64,000 nucleotides of DNA from Adiantum capillus-veneris (GCA_014529385.2 CM043952.1:55840619-55904618), one strand, 5' to 3'. Positions 21,135-33,758 are shown, counted from the stretch's first letter. A program made the numbers and translations. Notes: a model not told the origin generated them from the sequence alone.

Positions 21135-21980
21135 TTATGTTAGTTCATACTGCTTGAAGTATGTTTGGCAAATGTTTTTATTAAGAGCATCAACATTCAC
21201 AAAAATCCACTTGTCCCTTACTGGAGGTAGTTGATAAAGATCTCCAAAACATAGTGTATGTAAATTTCCAAATGGTAGACGATGTGCATGCTTGATGGCT
21301 TGCAATTGTTTGTTAATGTATGAAAACATTTGTGCTCCTAGTAAAGGATACCTAGTTGCATATCTAGGATTTGCAATATTTTTATTTATTTATTGGTATA
21401 TGCAGAGCCGAATGTATCTAAAATGACCACTTTCAGCCCATTGTACATTTTTGATAGGATATCTAGTTGCATATATGGGATTTGCATAGTTTTTTTGTTT
21501 TATTGGTATATGCAGAGCCAAATGTATTATTTTTCTTCGTGTGTAGTATCAAGGTCAATGTTATATGGCTCAATTTTTGTTGCATATGTGGCATTGATGT
21601 AGTTCTTGTCAATCTCATTATAATTATCTAGATTGTCTTCAATTATGTCAGAAGCTAGTTTGGCCAATGTTATACCATTGTTTGCTAATTATGTAATTTT
21701 TTATGTGGTTGTATTTGTCGTAGTTCTCTTTAATTTGGTCTCTTTCTACCTCAAATGTGTCTCTCCAATTTGAGAATTTTTGTAGAAGGTTTTCTTCGCT
21801 CCTTCAAAAAGGTACATGTAAAAGAAGCGCTTCGTATCTCTTTACAAGTTCTTGGCCTCATGTTTTTTGTTTTTGTTGTTTTCAGCTTTACAAAGTTTTT
21901 GACACAATCATATTTTGCAGCAATGTCATCTACTGTACAATTTTTAAATGTGAAGGTCTTCTTTTATACGTTTCTATAAT
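21135..21980 (-). pseudogene. Helitron helicase remnant
   Basis: 21329-21135 reads MFSYINKQLQAIKHAHRLPF, then FGDLYQLPPVRDKWIF. The Phe-Gly-Asp-x-x-Gln-Leu-Pro-Pro-Val block is the Walker B / motif III region of PIF1-family helicases, and this wording with 'RDKWIF' is typical of Helitron RepHel proteins, which drive rolling-circle transposition. Just upstream the frame continues GYPLLGAQ. Between about 21530 and 21980 the minus strand has broken matches to the preceding helicase part (LFEGAKKTFYKN; LASDIIEDNLDNYNEIDKN). No Rep nuclease motif and no CTRR-hairpin end are visible. Confidence 0.65.
21346..21530. repeat. ~111-bp duplication in Helitron debris
   Basis: ggatacctagttgcatatct ... tggtatatgcagagccgaatgta at 21346-21418 recurs as ggatatctagttgcatatat ... 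tggtatatgcagagccaaatgta at 21457-21526. Confidence 0.8.
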
Positions 21981-22029
21981 TGGTTCTGTCATAATGTCCA
22001 CAGAAACTTCTAGCAGAGCTTTTAATTAA

Positions 22030-24780
22030 TACTTACAAACTTAAACTGTCATGAAGCATGAAAGAGAAGCAAAGAAAGTATTAAATATACTATTTGTTGA
22101 GCATACATTTGTTGTGCATTTAATAATGCCAATCATAATTGCTTGATACGAGAAACTATGTTTGAGTTGCTTAGTTTTGTATGTTTGAGAATTTATTGGA
22201 GTGTTTTTGTTAAGTTGTTGTCAACTTTTATTAGATAAGATGTACAATATGACGTTTTTGCGTAAGGCTCTAAAGTAAATTAGGAGCCAATACCAATTTC
22301 GCTAGTGCCATTTACAAAATCAAACTTGTATAAAGTCTTTTGCCTTGTTTTTATTTGTGGTCCTTTGTCTGAGATTGCAACACTGAAATTGTTTCCTCTC
22401 ACTCTTTGTGTCCTTGTATTTGAACCAAATCAAAAAGAGTTGTACTTGGAAATAAAAAAAATTTGCACGTTTTTGGAGTTGTGATAGATATCACTGAGTT
22501 TGCAGTAGCTATGATAACAACCAGTGCATCTCCTTTGCCAAAATTGGGAATTTTAGCCGTTGAAGAGCGCAGCGAGGGCAACACGATTGTGTGAGACGGA
22601 CTTGGGCTGTTTTGGCTCCGTTTGGGAGTTATGTTCAGTTGAAGACAACTGAAAATTTGTGGACTTATTAAAAAAAAAAAAAACAAGTTTCAAAAATCTA
22701 ATCTTTACGGATCGCTTCGCAATCACGTTTTTACCTTATTCTCGCAGGTATACTTGGCGCGCAAGTCGAGTCGACCGAATGCCAAAAATAGAAAAGCGGC
22801 TATTTTGGGAGGTCGCATGCTTTTGGAGGAAAAACCAGAAAAGAAAGACGGGAGGTGCGTTTTGGGGATCATTCACCGATCTCTCTTCTGCGAGTGCGAG
22901 TGCGAGTGCGAGCTAAAGCTCGGGGGTGGTTGGGAGGTTCGAGCTCCGTACAAAGGAGTGCGCCCATATTCAATTGCTCCTCTGTTGTATCAAAAGTCTG
23001 CAAAGATTTATCAATACAAAGATATCGTTCTCTACCTTTTGCTATCTATCTCTATTATTCTGTTCCTGTGACAAATAAGATGTGTGTGTGTTTGTAAGAG
23101 CTTACTGCTAAGACGAGGTTTTGTTGAATTTTTTGGGAGCTCTTTTACAAGCAAGTTTGTGGGCACTCTTGGTTAGCCTAATATGGTAAAGGCATTTTTG
23201 GCATGCAAGGTCATGAGCTCAAAAGGCTAATTTTGGATGAGGGAACATGGACGCACTTCAAATTTTCACTTAAATCCACTTGAGGAGACTTTTGGGTCCA
23301 TAAGAGGCGGTTCATGCAGGCTCGAAAAGACCTTGTAGACTGCAGCCAAATGTGCGGTGCTTTGAAGCTTTAATTTGGTCACTTTTCTGGTACATAAGCA
23401 GTCTACCCCATGCACATTAATTCCTTTCCTTCAAGCCTTACTCTCCAAGGTTTTAGGAGTGGCTTCTCACAAGCACCAAAGGCTTTCGGCTTCACAGACA
23501 ATGAGTCCCACACTATTGGCTCCCCAAAGCTCCAAACCTCCCATCTTAGGAGCACTTTCCCATGGGCATTCGAAGCTTTGATAAGAGTTGTTTCCCGCAG
23601 CATTCAAATCAAGATTGCTAGTCTTTCTCTAAGAGGGATTTCCCACTATTGAAAAGGACTTAACCTTTGAGCTTTGAGGCAAGTTTCAAGGGTATCAAAG
23701 AAGAGCGACAACAAACATTCAAATGAGTTTTTTTTTTAGTAGAGGTAGTTGAAAATGTTGTTTGATTATTAACATAGGTTCTATGTATCCGAGCTTGTTT
23801 ATCAAATATGGTAAAAAAGAAAGATGCTATATTTTGAGTATGGGCATCTAGCAAGAGTCTCAAGATATATGCAAAGTCAAATACCTCATGCATGGAAATA
23901 ATTTTTTTATAAGAAAGGTCAAGTTCATGTTTGGCTGAAAGCAATGAAGGTATCTACTCATCTTTGCGCATATGAGTGAGTGAATGAATGTGAACTAATA
24001 CATTGGTTTCTAATGGACTAAATGATACCATGAGAAAATATAAGAATGATTAGGAGTAATCTACTAATTTCTAATATACTAAACATGACTATTATGCTAA
24101 GTTATAGTATATTAGTTTACCTTAAAATTAGTATCATGTATGTAAACATAAGAGCACTAATTTCTAATGCACCAAGTGGGACTGCTATACTACATTATAA
24201 ATATATTTGAATGAATGAGACTAATGTACCAATTTCTAATTTATTGAGAGGGATTGTCATATTAAGTTATAATATACTAGTTATCGTGATTTCCTTTGGC
24301 GTCAACTTCCCATGTTTGCACTATGTGGTCATTGTTTCTACTATGGACTCAAAATTTTAGCCCTTGCTAGAGCTCTATCTAGGTGCTATTTCTTAGTAGC
24401 AAAGTATCAATGTCTCGTAGGTACAGTTCTTTGCATTTCTTGTTTGTGTATACATTTAGTTAATTAGATTGTAAAATGGGCTTAAATTCTTAATGAGATT
24501 TTAAAGAAGAAGATTGTACCTCTTGTCTCTAGGTGGATACTTCATTACTTAGCTAAGCGATTTTAAAAGAGGAGATATTGACCATAATGAATATCTATTC
24601 TTCAAAAGGGAAAATCTAGTTTTCTGTGTCTACCTGAGATGCTCGACTCCTCTAAAGCTTGCTATCCCAATGCTACTTCTTCCAACAAAGCTCTAGGTGG
24701 CTCTTCTCAATTTGTCTTTGTTACAGGCTGAATAGTTAAAGAGTTTGGCAACTTAGATGGCAAGAGTGACTGCCTATAGG
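22030..24780. other. Long stretch without an assignable gene
   Basis: AT-rich. Two overlapping plus ORFs at 22659-23097 are unrecognised: one carries RKSSRPNAKNRKAAILGGR, then a Cys-Glu repeat coded by four copies of gagtgc at 22888-22911. At 24005-24240 a degenerate repeat (aatttctaat at 24066, 24159 and 24231, ggtttctaat at 24005) is present. No RNA gene or transposon end recognised. Confidence 0.35.
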
Positions 24781-24984
24781 AGGGAAGATGTGGACGTGGG
24801 CAGCCCCCCCTTTTTTTTGCAATGAGATGGTTAGTTTAGAGGTGAGGGGAAACATGATGTGCTTGGCAAAGCTTTGGAGAACATGTAGATCAAGTATGGT
24901 GTCTTGTTTGAGATGGGATCTATTGGAATCATTTATTGATTTATATACACAGCATGAATTAGACGTAGAGCTTTTCTTACAATA

Positions 24985-25465
24985 TTGGGCACCCTCTTGT
25001 TTCATGTGGTTAACTACAATTGGGATAGCTGGCTTAATGGTTAATCATGTGATGTCTATTTGATTTTTACTAATAGTGAGTGCATGATGGTTTGCAGACT
25101 GGAATAATGGGAGTTGACAAGGAGGCGTCGGCAAATGATAATTCTCTCAGTCATTTTATTCTAGCATAGTATTTTAGATATTTTATCAATAAGCCACTAT
25201 GGCTGCTTTATAAATAGGACAGTGAGTCTCACCCTATTTACAAAGCAGCCATAATGGCTCATGGATAAAAGATCTAAATACTGTGCTAGAATAAAATGAC
25301 TGAGAGAATTATTATTTGCCGACGCCTCCTTGTCAACTTCTAGAATTCCAATCTACAAACCATCATGCACTCACTATTAGTAAAATTCAAATAGACAACA
25401 CATAATCAACCATTAAGCCAACTATCCCAAATTGCAGTTAACCACATGCAACAAGAGGGTGTGCA
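24985..25465. repeat. Long, almost loopless inverted repeat
   Basis: The left arm (caccctcttgtttcatgtgg at 24990 onward) is the reverse complement of the right arm ending ccacatgcaacaagagggtg at 25461. Arms are about 225 bp with scattered mismatches, and the centre is a ~15-base spacer near 25220 (acagtgagtctcacc). It could be a foldback/MITE-type element or an inverted duplication. No clear target duplication flanks it. A transcript would fold into one long hairpin, a possible small-RNA source. Confidence 0.85.
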
Positions 25466-25998
25466 GTCTGTAACAGCTTTGGGATGTTTTCAGTAAATGC
25501 AAAGCAAGGGTTGCCTCCAATGTTACTATTTGCACTGCACTTATTTGCAAAGATTGGTTGACTTGTATGCTAAATAGCCTTCAAAAATCATGAATTCACT
25601 AAAATTCAAATTTAAAAAAGAATATCATCATTATGGTTTATGCTACAAGAGATTATTCCACAATTGTTCTAAGAACATATATAAATTAGTATTTTGGTAT
25701 TTATTTGTCCTTTAAATTTAATGGTATTTCATGTTCATGGAAAGAGGAGTAGAGGAAGATCTCAATGAGTCATTTCCTTTGGGAACATCTATATTTACAT
25801 GATTGGGAAGTATTTATAACTACTTATGTGAATTTTAGCTTTTAGAAAACCTTACAAAAAAAATTTAAACCAAAAGTCTCCATTTTGAGTGCATTGTTCT
25901 TTCCAATGTGAGAGCATGTGCAAGGAATGTAGTCACTTATGCATGTAAGCAAGATGTATGGATATCTATATAAGGTTGTCCTTGCATTTACATTTGCT

Positions 25999-26162
25999 AT
26001 TGTTAGAGCCTCCATGCTATTGTCTATTATGACTATTGCAAGTTGTGATTGCAATTGCTACAACAAGAGATGGTCAAAGTATTGTTAGAGCCTCCCTGCT
26101 ATTGTCTATTATGACGATTGAAAGTTGTGATCGCCATTGCTACAACAAGAGATGGTCAAAGT
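25999..26162. repeat. 82-bp tandem duplication
   Basis: attgttagagcctcc...gagatggtcaaagt at 25999-26080 is repeated at 26081-26162 with about five changes. It precedes a long CT tract. Confidence 0.9.
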
Positions 26163-26183
26163 AGGTCTATGTTGGGGAGCACA

Positions 26184-26187
<4 letters not shown>

Positions 26188-26265
<78 letters not shown>
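26188..26265. repeat. 78-bp (CT)n tract
   Basis: Uninterrupted run; pseudo-ORFs of Arg-Glu on the minus strand. Confidence 0.97.
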
Positions 26266-26267
<2 letters not shown>

Positions 26268-26603
26268 AATTGAGTTCCTCACATATCTAGGGTAGTTGTC
26301 CCACGTAGAGTGAATAGTCTTCATTGCTTGTCAAAGTAGCATGCTACGAGTGGGCCTAAGTTAGGAGGGTGAACAAAGAAATTCTTAAAAGGAAGCTGGG
26401 TACTAGGAAGGCATGCATGAAGACAAGCATATTTATACCTCACATGGTTGGTGTTTGTTATCACAATTTTCTTTTCTCAGGCCCAACTTTAGATTGATTT
26501 TTCTACAAGGCTATGTGAAGACATTTTTTCCTTTGTGTGCCTGTTGTAAGGTATACAAGGTAAAATAAATTTCTCTTTGTTAACGGCTTTTACTGTAAAG
26601 GCC

Positions 26604-26605
<2 letters not shown>

Positions 26606-26671
<66 letters not shown>
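26606..26671. repeat. 66-bp (GA)n tract
   Basis: Uninterrupted run followed by ggaaggg/gaagaag purines. Confidence 0.97.
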
Positions 26672-26674
<3 letters not shown>

Positions 26675-26895
26675 GGGAGAAGAAGAAGAGGAAAAGATTG
26701 ATGTTCATGTTACTTAGTGCATTTTGCATTAGAGAGGAAGGGCGGGGGGGATTTTGTAACGTTGTAAGAACAATGTGTGGAGAAATATCATGTTTTTGTA
26801 TAACAAATCTTGAGCTGAAGATGTATTAAATTTTTGGGAGTATGTATGTGTATATATGCATGTATGTATATGAGTCTATGTCTATACACGTGCAA

Positions 26896-26918
26896 GTGTG
26901 TGTGTGTGTGTGTGTGTT

Positions 26919-26965
<47 letters not shown>
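26896..26965. repeat. (GT)n-(GA)n compound microsatellite
   Basis: GT run 26896-26917, short spacer, GA run 26922-26965. Confidence 0.95.
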
Positions 26966-26969
<4 letters not shown>

Positions 26970-27219
26970 TAGTTCTATTATCGTCCTCGGAGGTCAAATA
27001 TGACCTAGTGGACCAAATGAGCATGTCACGTGGTGTGAGTGGAGGTCATAAGTGATTCTCAATGCTCAAAAATGGCTGATATGAGCATTGCAATAGAGAG
27101 TCCACATCATGGTTGGGAGAGGAAGGTATGTAGGGAGAGTTCATGGCTGAATATATGGGGAAAAGAGGACCTAATGTGGTCAAAATCTGAGCACTCAAGT
27201 AGTGTGTGGTACTCACTCT

Positions 27220-30200
27220 CTCACACTTGACAAGGGCATAAGATGCAAAGTCGCTGAGACTCCTCGCTAGTGCCCCAACATCCTGTCTCGCAACGTAGAG
27301 AATGGGAGCTAAGACTAATGGAGGCAATGGTGCGGATCGCACTCAATGGGATGGGCTCAAGGATGTAGGGATGGGTTCGGTTACCGCGTTTAGAGAAGAA
27401 GATAGATTTGTAGTTTGGGGCAAATGTGTGTGGTGTAATGGCTGAAGCGAGAACCTTCCGATTCCTCCCAAGCCGTGATGCATTGGCATTGTAAGAAGGC
27501 CTCATTAACTTGGGAGTCGATCGACGCATCTTTGACCGAGTGACATGCATCCCATCTTCCAAACCATTCCTTGATGTCAAGCATCCACCCCAAACTTAGT
27601 ATTTTGCTCTTGCATGTCTTTTGGACATTTTGACTTGCTTCATATGCGATTCTAGGAAGTCGATACAAAGGGCTACGTTGTGTCTTAAGCATGTACTCCA
27701 CAACCCTTCACATGCCCAAGACCTCAATGGGAAGCGATTCGGACTCAAGAAGTAAGAGCATGTAGGGTGTTTGTGTCTTGACTTGGAGAAAGTTGGTGAG
27801 GAAACGCTTTTGAACATTCTCAAACTCTTTCCAAGTAGACTTCCCAATGCTACCACTCCACACCTCCACTCCATAAAGAAGCACCTGTGTCACCAATGTG
27901 TCAAAGAGCTACTTTTTGAGAGCCCAACATTTGATCTCTCCAGCATTGCACATGTTCTCAAATGCATAATAAGCCCTTTTTTCGGCTTCTAAGTGACGCA
28001 CTGCGCAATCCTTCCATTTATGATTGGATGGAACCTCAAGGCCAAGGTACATGAAGCTATCTACCACTTCAAGCTGCTCATTGTTGTATACAATGTATGG
28101 ATTTTCGTCATTGAGGGTCTTTACAAGCATAACCTCGGTTTTGGATCCATTCACGATCGGCCCACTAAGTAGGCAAAAGTGTTCCAAGACACTCATAAGC
28201 TTTTGTGCATCTTCTAAGGTATGTGCCAAGAGCACTACATCATCGGCATAAAGCAAAAGCATGATCACCGCGTTTCCGATCTTAACCTCTTTTATGCCTT
28301 CTTGTTGCATAAAATCAAGAACCATGCATTCCATTTCATCAATGAGTAGCCCAAAGAGGGTTGGGAAAGTGGGCATCCTTGTTTGACACCAATGGTGCTT
28401 GCAAAAAAATTTGAAATTCCATCTCCCATACGTAGTCAACATATCAATTTTTGGTAGATGCGAAAGACTGCATGCATAAATTCTCTTGGCGCTTGAAGGC
28501 TTTGCATACGTCTTCAAAGATTTCCTCACGGTACCATGTCAAAATCTTTCTTGAAATCCACAAAGAAACAATACAACTTTTTTCCTTTCAATCGAGATGC
28601 TTCCATAAGAACTCGAAGAGTGAGAAGGTGATCAATAGTGCTATGATGCTTTCAAAAACCTACTTGGCCTAGCGCACGTTTGCCATTCTTTTCAACCCAT
28701 TCACTTATCTTCATCTACATGATACATCTGAATAACTTTGCCATCAAAGAACCAACCATTATAGTGCGATAGTCGTTCACATTGTTTACATCTCCTCCTT
28801 TGTGCAAAGGTTTGATCCAATTTGCACTCATCATGAGGCATGCCATGCTGAAGTGCAAGGTTAAACATATTGCGTATCCAATATCGTGTTTTCTTGCTTG
28901 TCCATTTAATCATTTCAGCCTTGATACCTTGAAGGTCCACTGCCTTGCGAGTAGCAAGTTTCTCAAGCGCGCAACATACATCTTCAATGGTAAAGAAGAG
29001 AGGCATAAATGGGAGGGAGCTACAACACTCCATCTTATCAACATTGGGTTGCTCATAGAGGTTTTTGCAATGCGTATACATATCCTCAAAAGTCAAGTCA
29101 CCAAAGCTCTCAACACACTTGCCTTTTAGATTTTGCCAAAACTTGCCACATGCATGTGCAATTTCACCAAAAGAAGTTGTTTTTTGACTTCCCACCTTCT
29201 CTTGTTTTTTTGAACAAGTGCTTTGTATGTGTGTGAACGTTCCAATTAAACTTCCTTGTCTTTGCTTGCATCCAACCTTAGCAAGTGTTTTCGGGCTTGA
29301 CTACATTCCATGTCAAACCATTTCTTCTTGGTGCTACCCTTCTTAGACCTTTTGCAAGACACGTGTTTCACCGAAAAGCATTGCTTCGCACAAGAGCAAA
29401 TTACTTCTTTGAAAACTTTCCACTTGCATTCTAATGTTGGGCTCTCTTGATGCTCTGTCATGCTTAACATTTGGTCCACCATATCAGCATTATAAGTGTT
29501 TGTTTTAAGTCTAAACGGAGGTACGAATGATTCACATCATGATTGGAGGCTACATGCTTGGGTCTTTTACCACACTTGAGGTCAATACATAGCATCCTAT
29601 GATCCAATTCTGGATTCCATTCACCAAGTGTAAAGCTTTGTATGCATTCTAGAGTGGCTTCCGAAAACAACATATAGTCAATCACGCTATCACCATTGTG
29701 TTTTCTACAAGTAAAGTCATTGGTGCCTTGCCACCATAAAGATACACCATTTGCAATGAGCATTCCGGTACTATTGCACATATGTAGAAGTGACTTTCCA
29801 TAGTGATCCAATTCTTTTGCATCATGAGAACATAGATTATACATGTATGAGTCGTCCATTCTTTTTGAGACATGCGGCATGTCGACTTGTTGTGTGTCGG
29901 AATGTAACGTAATTGTGCGAGCATTCATGTCTCCAAAGACAATGACTTCACCATGGTCCTTGTAATGAGCAATGTATTCCTCTAGTTCAACAAAGGGTTG
30001 ATCTATATCCATATCCAAGCGAGCATAAAAGTTGGAGTCATAGTGAGGAATGTAGCAACCAACCACAAACATGACTTGACCATTTGGTGGGCTGATTTTT
30101 AGCTACAAGTAGCATTTATACTTATCTTCTTTGACAATGGAAACATCTTTCAAACCCTTTTTAATCATACATGCTACACCTCCTTGGCTCCTATGTTGCT

Positions 30201-30696
30201 TTGCATTTTTGGCCCACATTAAAGAATGCACATTATATTTGTCAAAACCAAGAATTTGTTGAGCATTATGCTCCCATGTTTTGACAAGAAGTATCACATC
30301 GGAGTCATTGGTAAGCTCATCAATGCCGATTCCCGCATTCCATGGGTAGCCGTTACAGTTCCAAAAGCTTATTCGCAAGCGTGAGTTGGTCTCATAGATC
30401 ACATGACCCTTTTTGTAGGGTGGACTTGCATCCTCCTCAAGTGACTTTTCTTCTTGAGGTGACACCTTGACCTTCTTGGGTTTCTCCTCATATGCTTTGC
30501 GACGTACATTTTGTTGCATAAGAGTGCGATCCTCATATACATTAGAACCCGTTCCTTTGAGGTAGATCCAACTATTGTCAAGGATGATCTTTCTCTTTAC
30601 CTCATCAGCCATGGTACATACAATAGGTCTTTCTCCCGAGTGAGGGACTCCTTGATTTCCAACTCGATGTGCACCATAAGCCATGATTCCAGACAT
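27220..30696 (-). pseudogene. LINE ORF2: endonuclease and reverse transcriptase, broken
   Basis: A non-LTR retrotransposon polyprotein in successive minus-strand pieces: 30696-30103, 30072-29464, 29482-29246, 29195-28701, 28529-27909, 27896-27708 and 27701-27390. Endonuclease: ISFWNCNGYPWN near 30360, then ILLVKTWEH where the family has a catalytic Glu (here Lys), GDMNART near 29935, DSVIDYMLF near 29680 and LDHRML near 29600. A connector with KKWFDMEC follows. RT: ATRKAVDLQGIKAEMIKW near 28930, then the active site LLLYADDVVLLA with YADD at 28231-28243, and VNGSKTEVMLVKT. The C-terminal part includes VTQVLLYGVEVWSG near 27890. Several frame changes and the Glu-to-Lys change make it inactive. 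The family copies itself by target-primed reverse transcription. Confidence 0.85.
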
Positions 30697-30795
30697 GCCA
30701 AAGTATGTAGCAAAAACTCTTCAATAGCAACCGCAAGAGATTGGGGGTGTTTCAATGCTTTCCTCCTTGATTCCACGAATGACGATGTTCTTTAA

Positions 30796-31340
30796 TCATT
30801 TTTGCCATTCTTGCAATTTTTGAGTGTCTACATTCTCTACATTCTTTGCTTGGCCAATGGCTTGCGTGATAGGAGATGTAGAAACCACATTATCCTTATA
30901 TATATTAGCCCATGATTTGGATGCATTTCTCATCTCACATACATCATGTCGTATTGTATCTATCATTTCCTCTTTCAATACATGATCACTCTCAACTTTG
31001 TTCAAGCGCTCTTTCAATACATTCATGTCCACAAGAGAGCGCTTACATTCTTGAATTTTATTCTCAAGATGCATCAAGCGTGTTGTTGCATTTCAAGAAC
31101 CTTCTTGAGGTGCTCATTCTCCACAACAAGAACTCTTAAAATGCCATTCTCCATTGCAAGTGCGCGGAGCTCTTCACCTTGCTTGTTGACGGTTTATTGT
31201 AATGAGATCAAGTAAGCCATGATCATTGCTTCTGTTGTTGTAGATGATGTGGTTGGATTAGCATCCAAATTCCTTGGAGATTTTGCATCATTCTCCATGG
31301 CGAGTGTGGATTTTCCACCCTTGTGAGTTTTGTTCGACAT
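30796..31340 (-). pseudogene. LINE ORF1-like coiled-coil protein, broken
   Basis: An ATG at 31340 opens MSNKTHKGGKSTLAMEND, interrupted by a stop near 31200. Reading resumes with ELRALAMENGILRVLVVENE, then 31077-30796 gives MMHLENKIQECKRSLVDMN and LKERLNKVESDHVLKEEMID. The heptad-like Leu/Ile spacing predicts a coiled coil. It lies just upstream of the ORF2 pieces in the same orientation, the usual place of LINE ORF1 (an RNA-binding chaperone). No zinc knuckle or RRM is visible, so the ORF1 call rests on position and coil. Confidence 0.5.
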
Positions 31341-31562
31341 TGCCTTCAAGTTGGCAACAAAAATACAAAGTTTTGACAGTTTTTTTCAATTCTGAGATGC
31401 TATTACAGCAAAGCCTTCCATTGCTCAGAAAATTCATGTCTTTATTCTAATGCGTAGAGGGCTTCGTGCTCTTCGATTGAAGCTATAGATCACCTAAATC
31501 GGAGTTCAAATGAAGAATTTATGATCAAAAGAGTGAACTGATGTCTACTAGGTCAAAAAACG

Positions 31563-31607
31563 GTGCGCGCGCACGCGCACGCGCGCACACACGCACACAC
31601 ACACACA
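31563..31607. repeat. 45-bp perfect alternating purine-pyrimidine run
   Basis: gtgcgcgcgcacgcgcacgc continues as gcgcacacacgcacacacac without a break in alternation. Such runs of mixed GC and CA steps favour left-handed Z-DNA. A GA tract follows within 15 bp. Confidence 0.9.
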
Positions 31608-31614
31608 GAGAGAA

Positions 31615-31619
<5 letters not shown>

Positions 31620-31694
<75 letters not shown>
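31620..31694. repeat. 75-bp (GA)n tract
   Basis: Uninterrupted run next to the alternating GC/CA run. A shorter GA run lies at 31870-31894. Confidence 0.97.
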
Positions 31695-31699
<5 letters not shown>

Positions 31700-31864
31700 G
31701 AACCTTTCAAGAACAATTTGAGAAGCCCTCAAAGGTCTTTTGAATGCCAGAGCAGGAAGGAAATTTTTATCACCACAAAAACAATCCCAACAAACATCAT
31801 GAATTTATTCAATTAGACTTGAGCTCAATACATGTTACAAATGGAAATTTGGAATGATTGTGTG

Positions 31865-31895
<31 letters not shown>

Positions 31896-31899
31896 ACAC

Positions 31900-33000
31900 A
31901 CTCTAGTTTCTTTCTAAGCCACAATTTTCATACTTATTTGTACAAAAAATGGCTCAGTCTTATATTCATTTTTGTATAATACAAGAAGAATGAGGCATCA
32001 TTCCAACGATCCTATACAAAATTATTAGGAGCCAAGCTAAACCATTTTAAGTAAAGATAGCATTCTCACAGGTATCCATATAAACAAGACAACAAATTTG
32101 TTAGCCTTGAATACGTGTTACAGGTGTCAGCGAACATATCAGTTGTTATACTTGTCCTTCTTAAAATTATTTAACTTAAAGTAACATCTAAAAAAGTTTA
32201 TTTGTCCATAGATTTTAGAATATATAATGGAATAAATCATCAGAAGGCCATCATCCCTTCTAATGCAAGTGGTTTAAGTATGTTTTGTTTTACAAATTGT
32301 GAACCATTCTTAAGCATTTTTCAAGTTTTGCAAAATCCAAGTTAACTCGTATTCTTCAAGAAGTTTCTTTATGATTTATGCCGCTTTTCATTCGTATATT
32401 TGTTGAGAAGCTATAAAACGTTATATGTTGAATTAGTTAGAATTAGGTATCAAAGAGTTTTAGAAATTAAATTTTGGGTAAAGCATCAACTAATTATCAA
32501 TGTTTAGTTGCTAAGTGACATAATAGACCTAAGTAAGCAAGCCTATATACAGACTATTGAGAGCAGATACTCCATCAATGCCCGAAAAAAAATGCTTTAT
32601 AGTTTCTAAAAATCGGGATGAAATTCTTAACGTTCTTTACAATCTCTCATCTATAAAAAATTATCCCTCAAGAATAACCCAAACAGTATAAAACCTAGTA
32701 TTATCACCACGGCAAATAAGCCTTATTAGAACCAAAGGTGCTAAAGTTTCTAAACATCAGGGTAAAATTGTGTATGTTGTTTAGGTTTGAACTTGCTCCT
32801 CTCCCAATCTATCTCAAAAAACTGAGCACTAGCGCTAGGTTGTGCAGTAGAATAAGAGGGAGCACACGAGCTCGTACTCACATTGAGTGCTACCTCTCTC
32901 TCGCACTAAGCGCTAGTGCTAGCTTGGGAAATAGAATAAGAGGGATCATATGAGCTCGTACTCGGCCACAACTCGGAACAACACTATTAATTGCAAGCGA
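31900..33000. other. No assignable gene; 84-bp duplication at 32830-32980
   Basis: AT-rich with no recognisable coding motif. gcgctaggttgtgcagtaga-ataagaggga and gtgctagcttgggaaataga-ataagaggga (aataag at 32851 and 32935) form a diverged tandem pair with period 84. Confidence 0.4.
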
Positions 33001-33011
33001 TTGCAACTATG

Positions 33012-33148
33012 GTTATTTTCTCTCAATCTCTCTCCCTCTCTCTCACCGTCCCTCCATCCCACTCTCTCTCACTTGCTTTTGTTGCAACAAAAGCAAGTGA
33101 GAGAAAGCGGGATGGAGGGACGGTGAGAGGGAGGGAGAGAAATAATGA
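33012..33148. repeat. Perfect-centre inverted repeat (hairpin)
   Basis: The two arms, about 65 bases each, meet with no loop at 33084/33085 in cttttgttgcaacaaaag. caccgtccctccatccc on the left is answered by gggatggagggacggtg on the right. Only a few mismatches and one short indel occur. The upstream arm is CT-rich and the downstream arm GA-rich, so it borders the polypurine region. Confidence 0.9.
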
Positions 33149-33186
33149 TCGGCAATTTTCTATTTTTCATTAAGATAAGAAATTTA

Positions 33187-33207
33187 TCTCTAGAAAGCCC
33201 TTAAGAG

Positions 33208-33289
<82 letters not shown>

Positions 33290-33508
33290 AGGAAGAAGAG
33301 ATAAAGAGAGGGAAAAGGAGATAGAAAGAGAGAGATGAGGGGAAAATAGTGAGATAGATAAAACAAAGAGAGAGAGAGGGGAGTAGAGGGAGAGAGATGA
33401 GGGAAAAAAAGAGATATAGATAGAGAGATATGAGGGGGGAAAAGGGAGATAGATAGAGAGAGATGAGGGGGAAATAGGGAGATAGATAGAGAGAGATGAG
33501 GGGAAAAT

Positions 33509-33595
<87 letters not shown>

Positions 33596-33685
33596 AAAGA
33601 GGGGAATGGATATAGAGAGAAAGAGAAATAGAGGGAGAGGTGATAGAGATAGAGAGAGATCCTAGAGGATAAAAGAGAGGCATTG

Positions 33686-33758
<73 letters not shown>

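Noticed and set aside
22754-23071. 105-codon plus ORF with a basic start and Cys-Glu repeat
   Set aside because: The Cys-Glu run comes from a gagtgc microsatellite and the hydrophobic tail from AT-rich DNA; no family match recognised.
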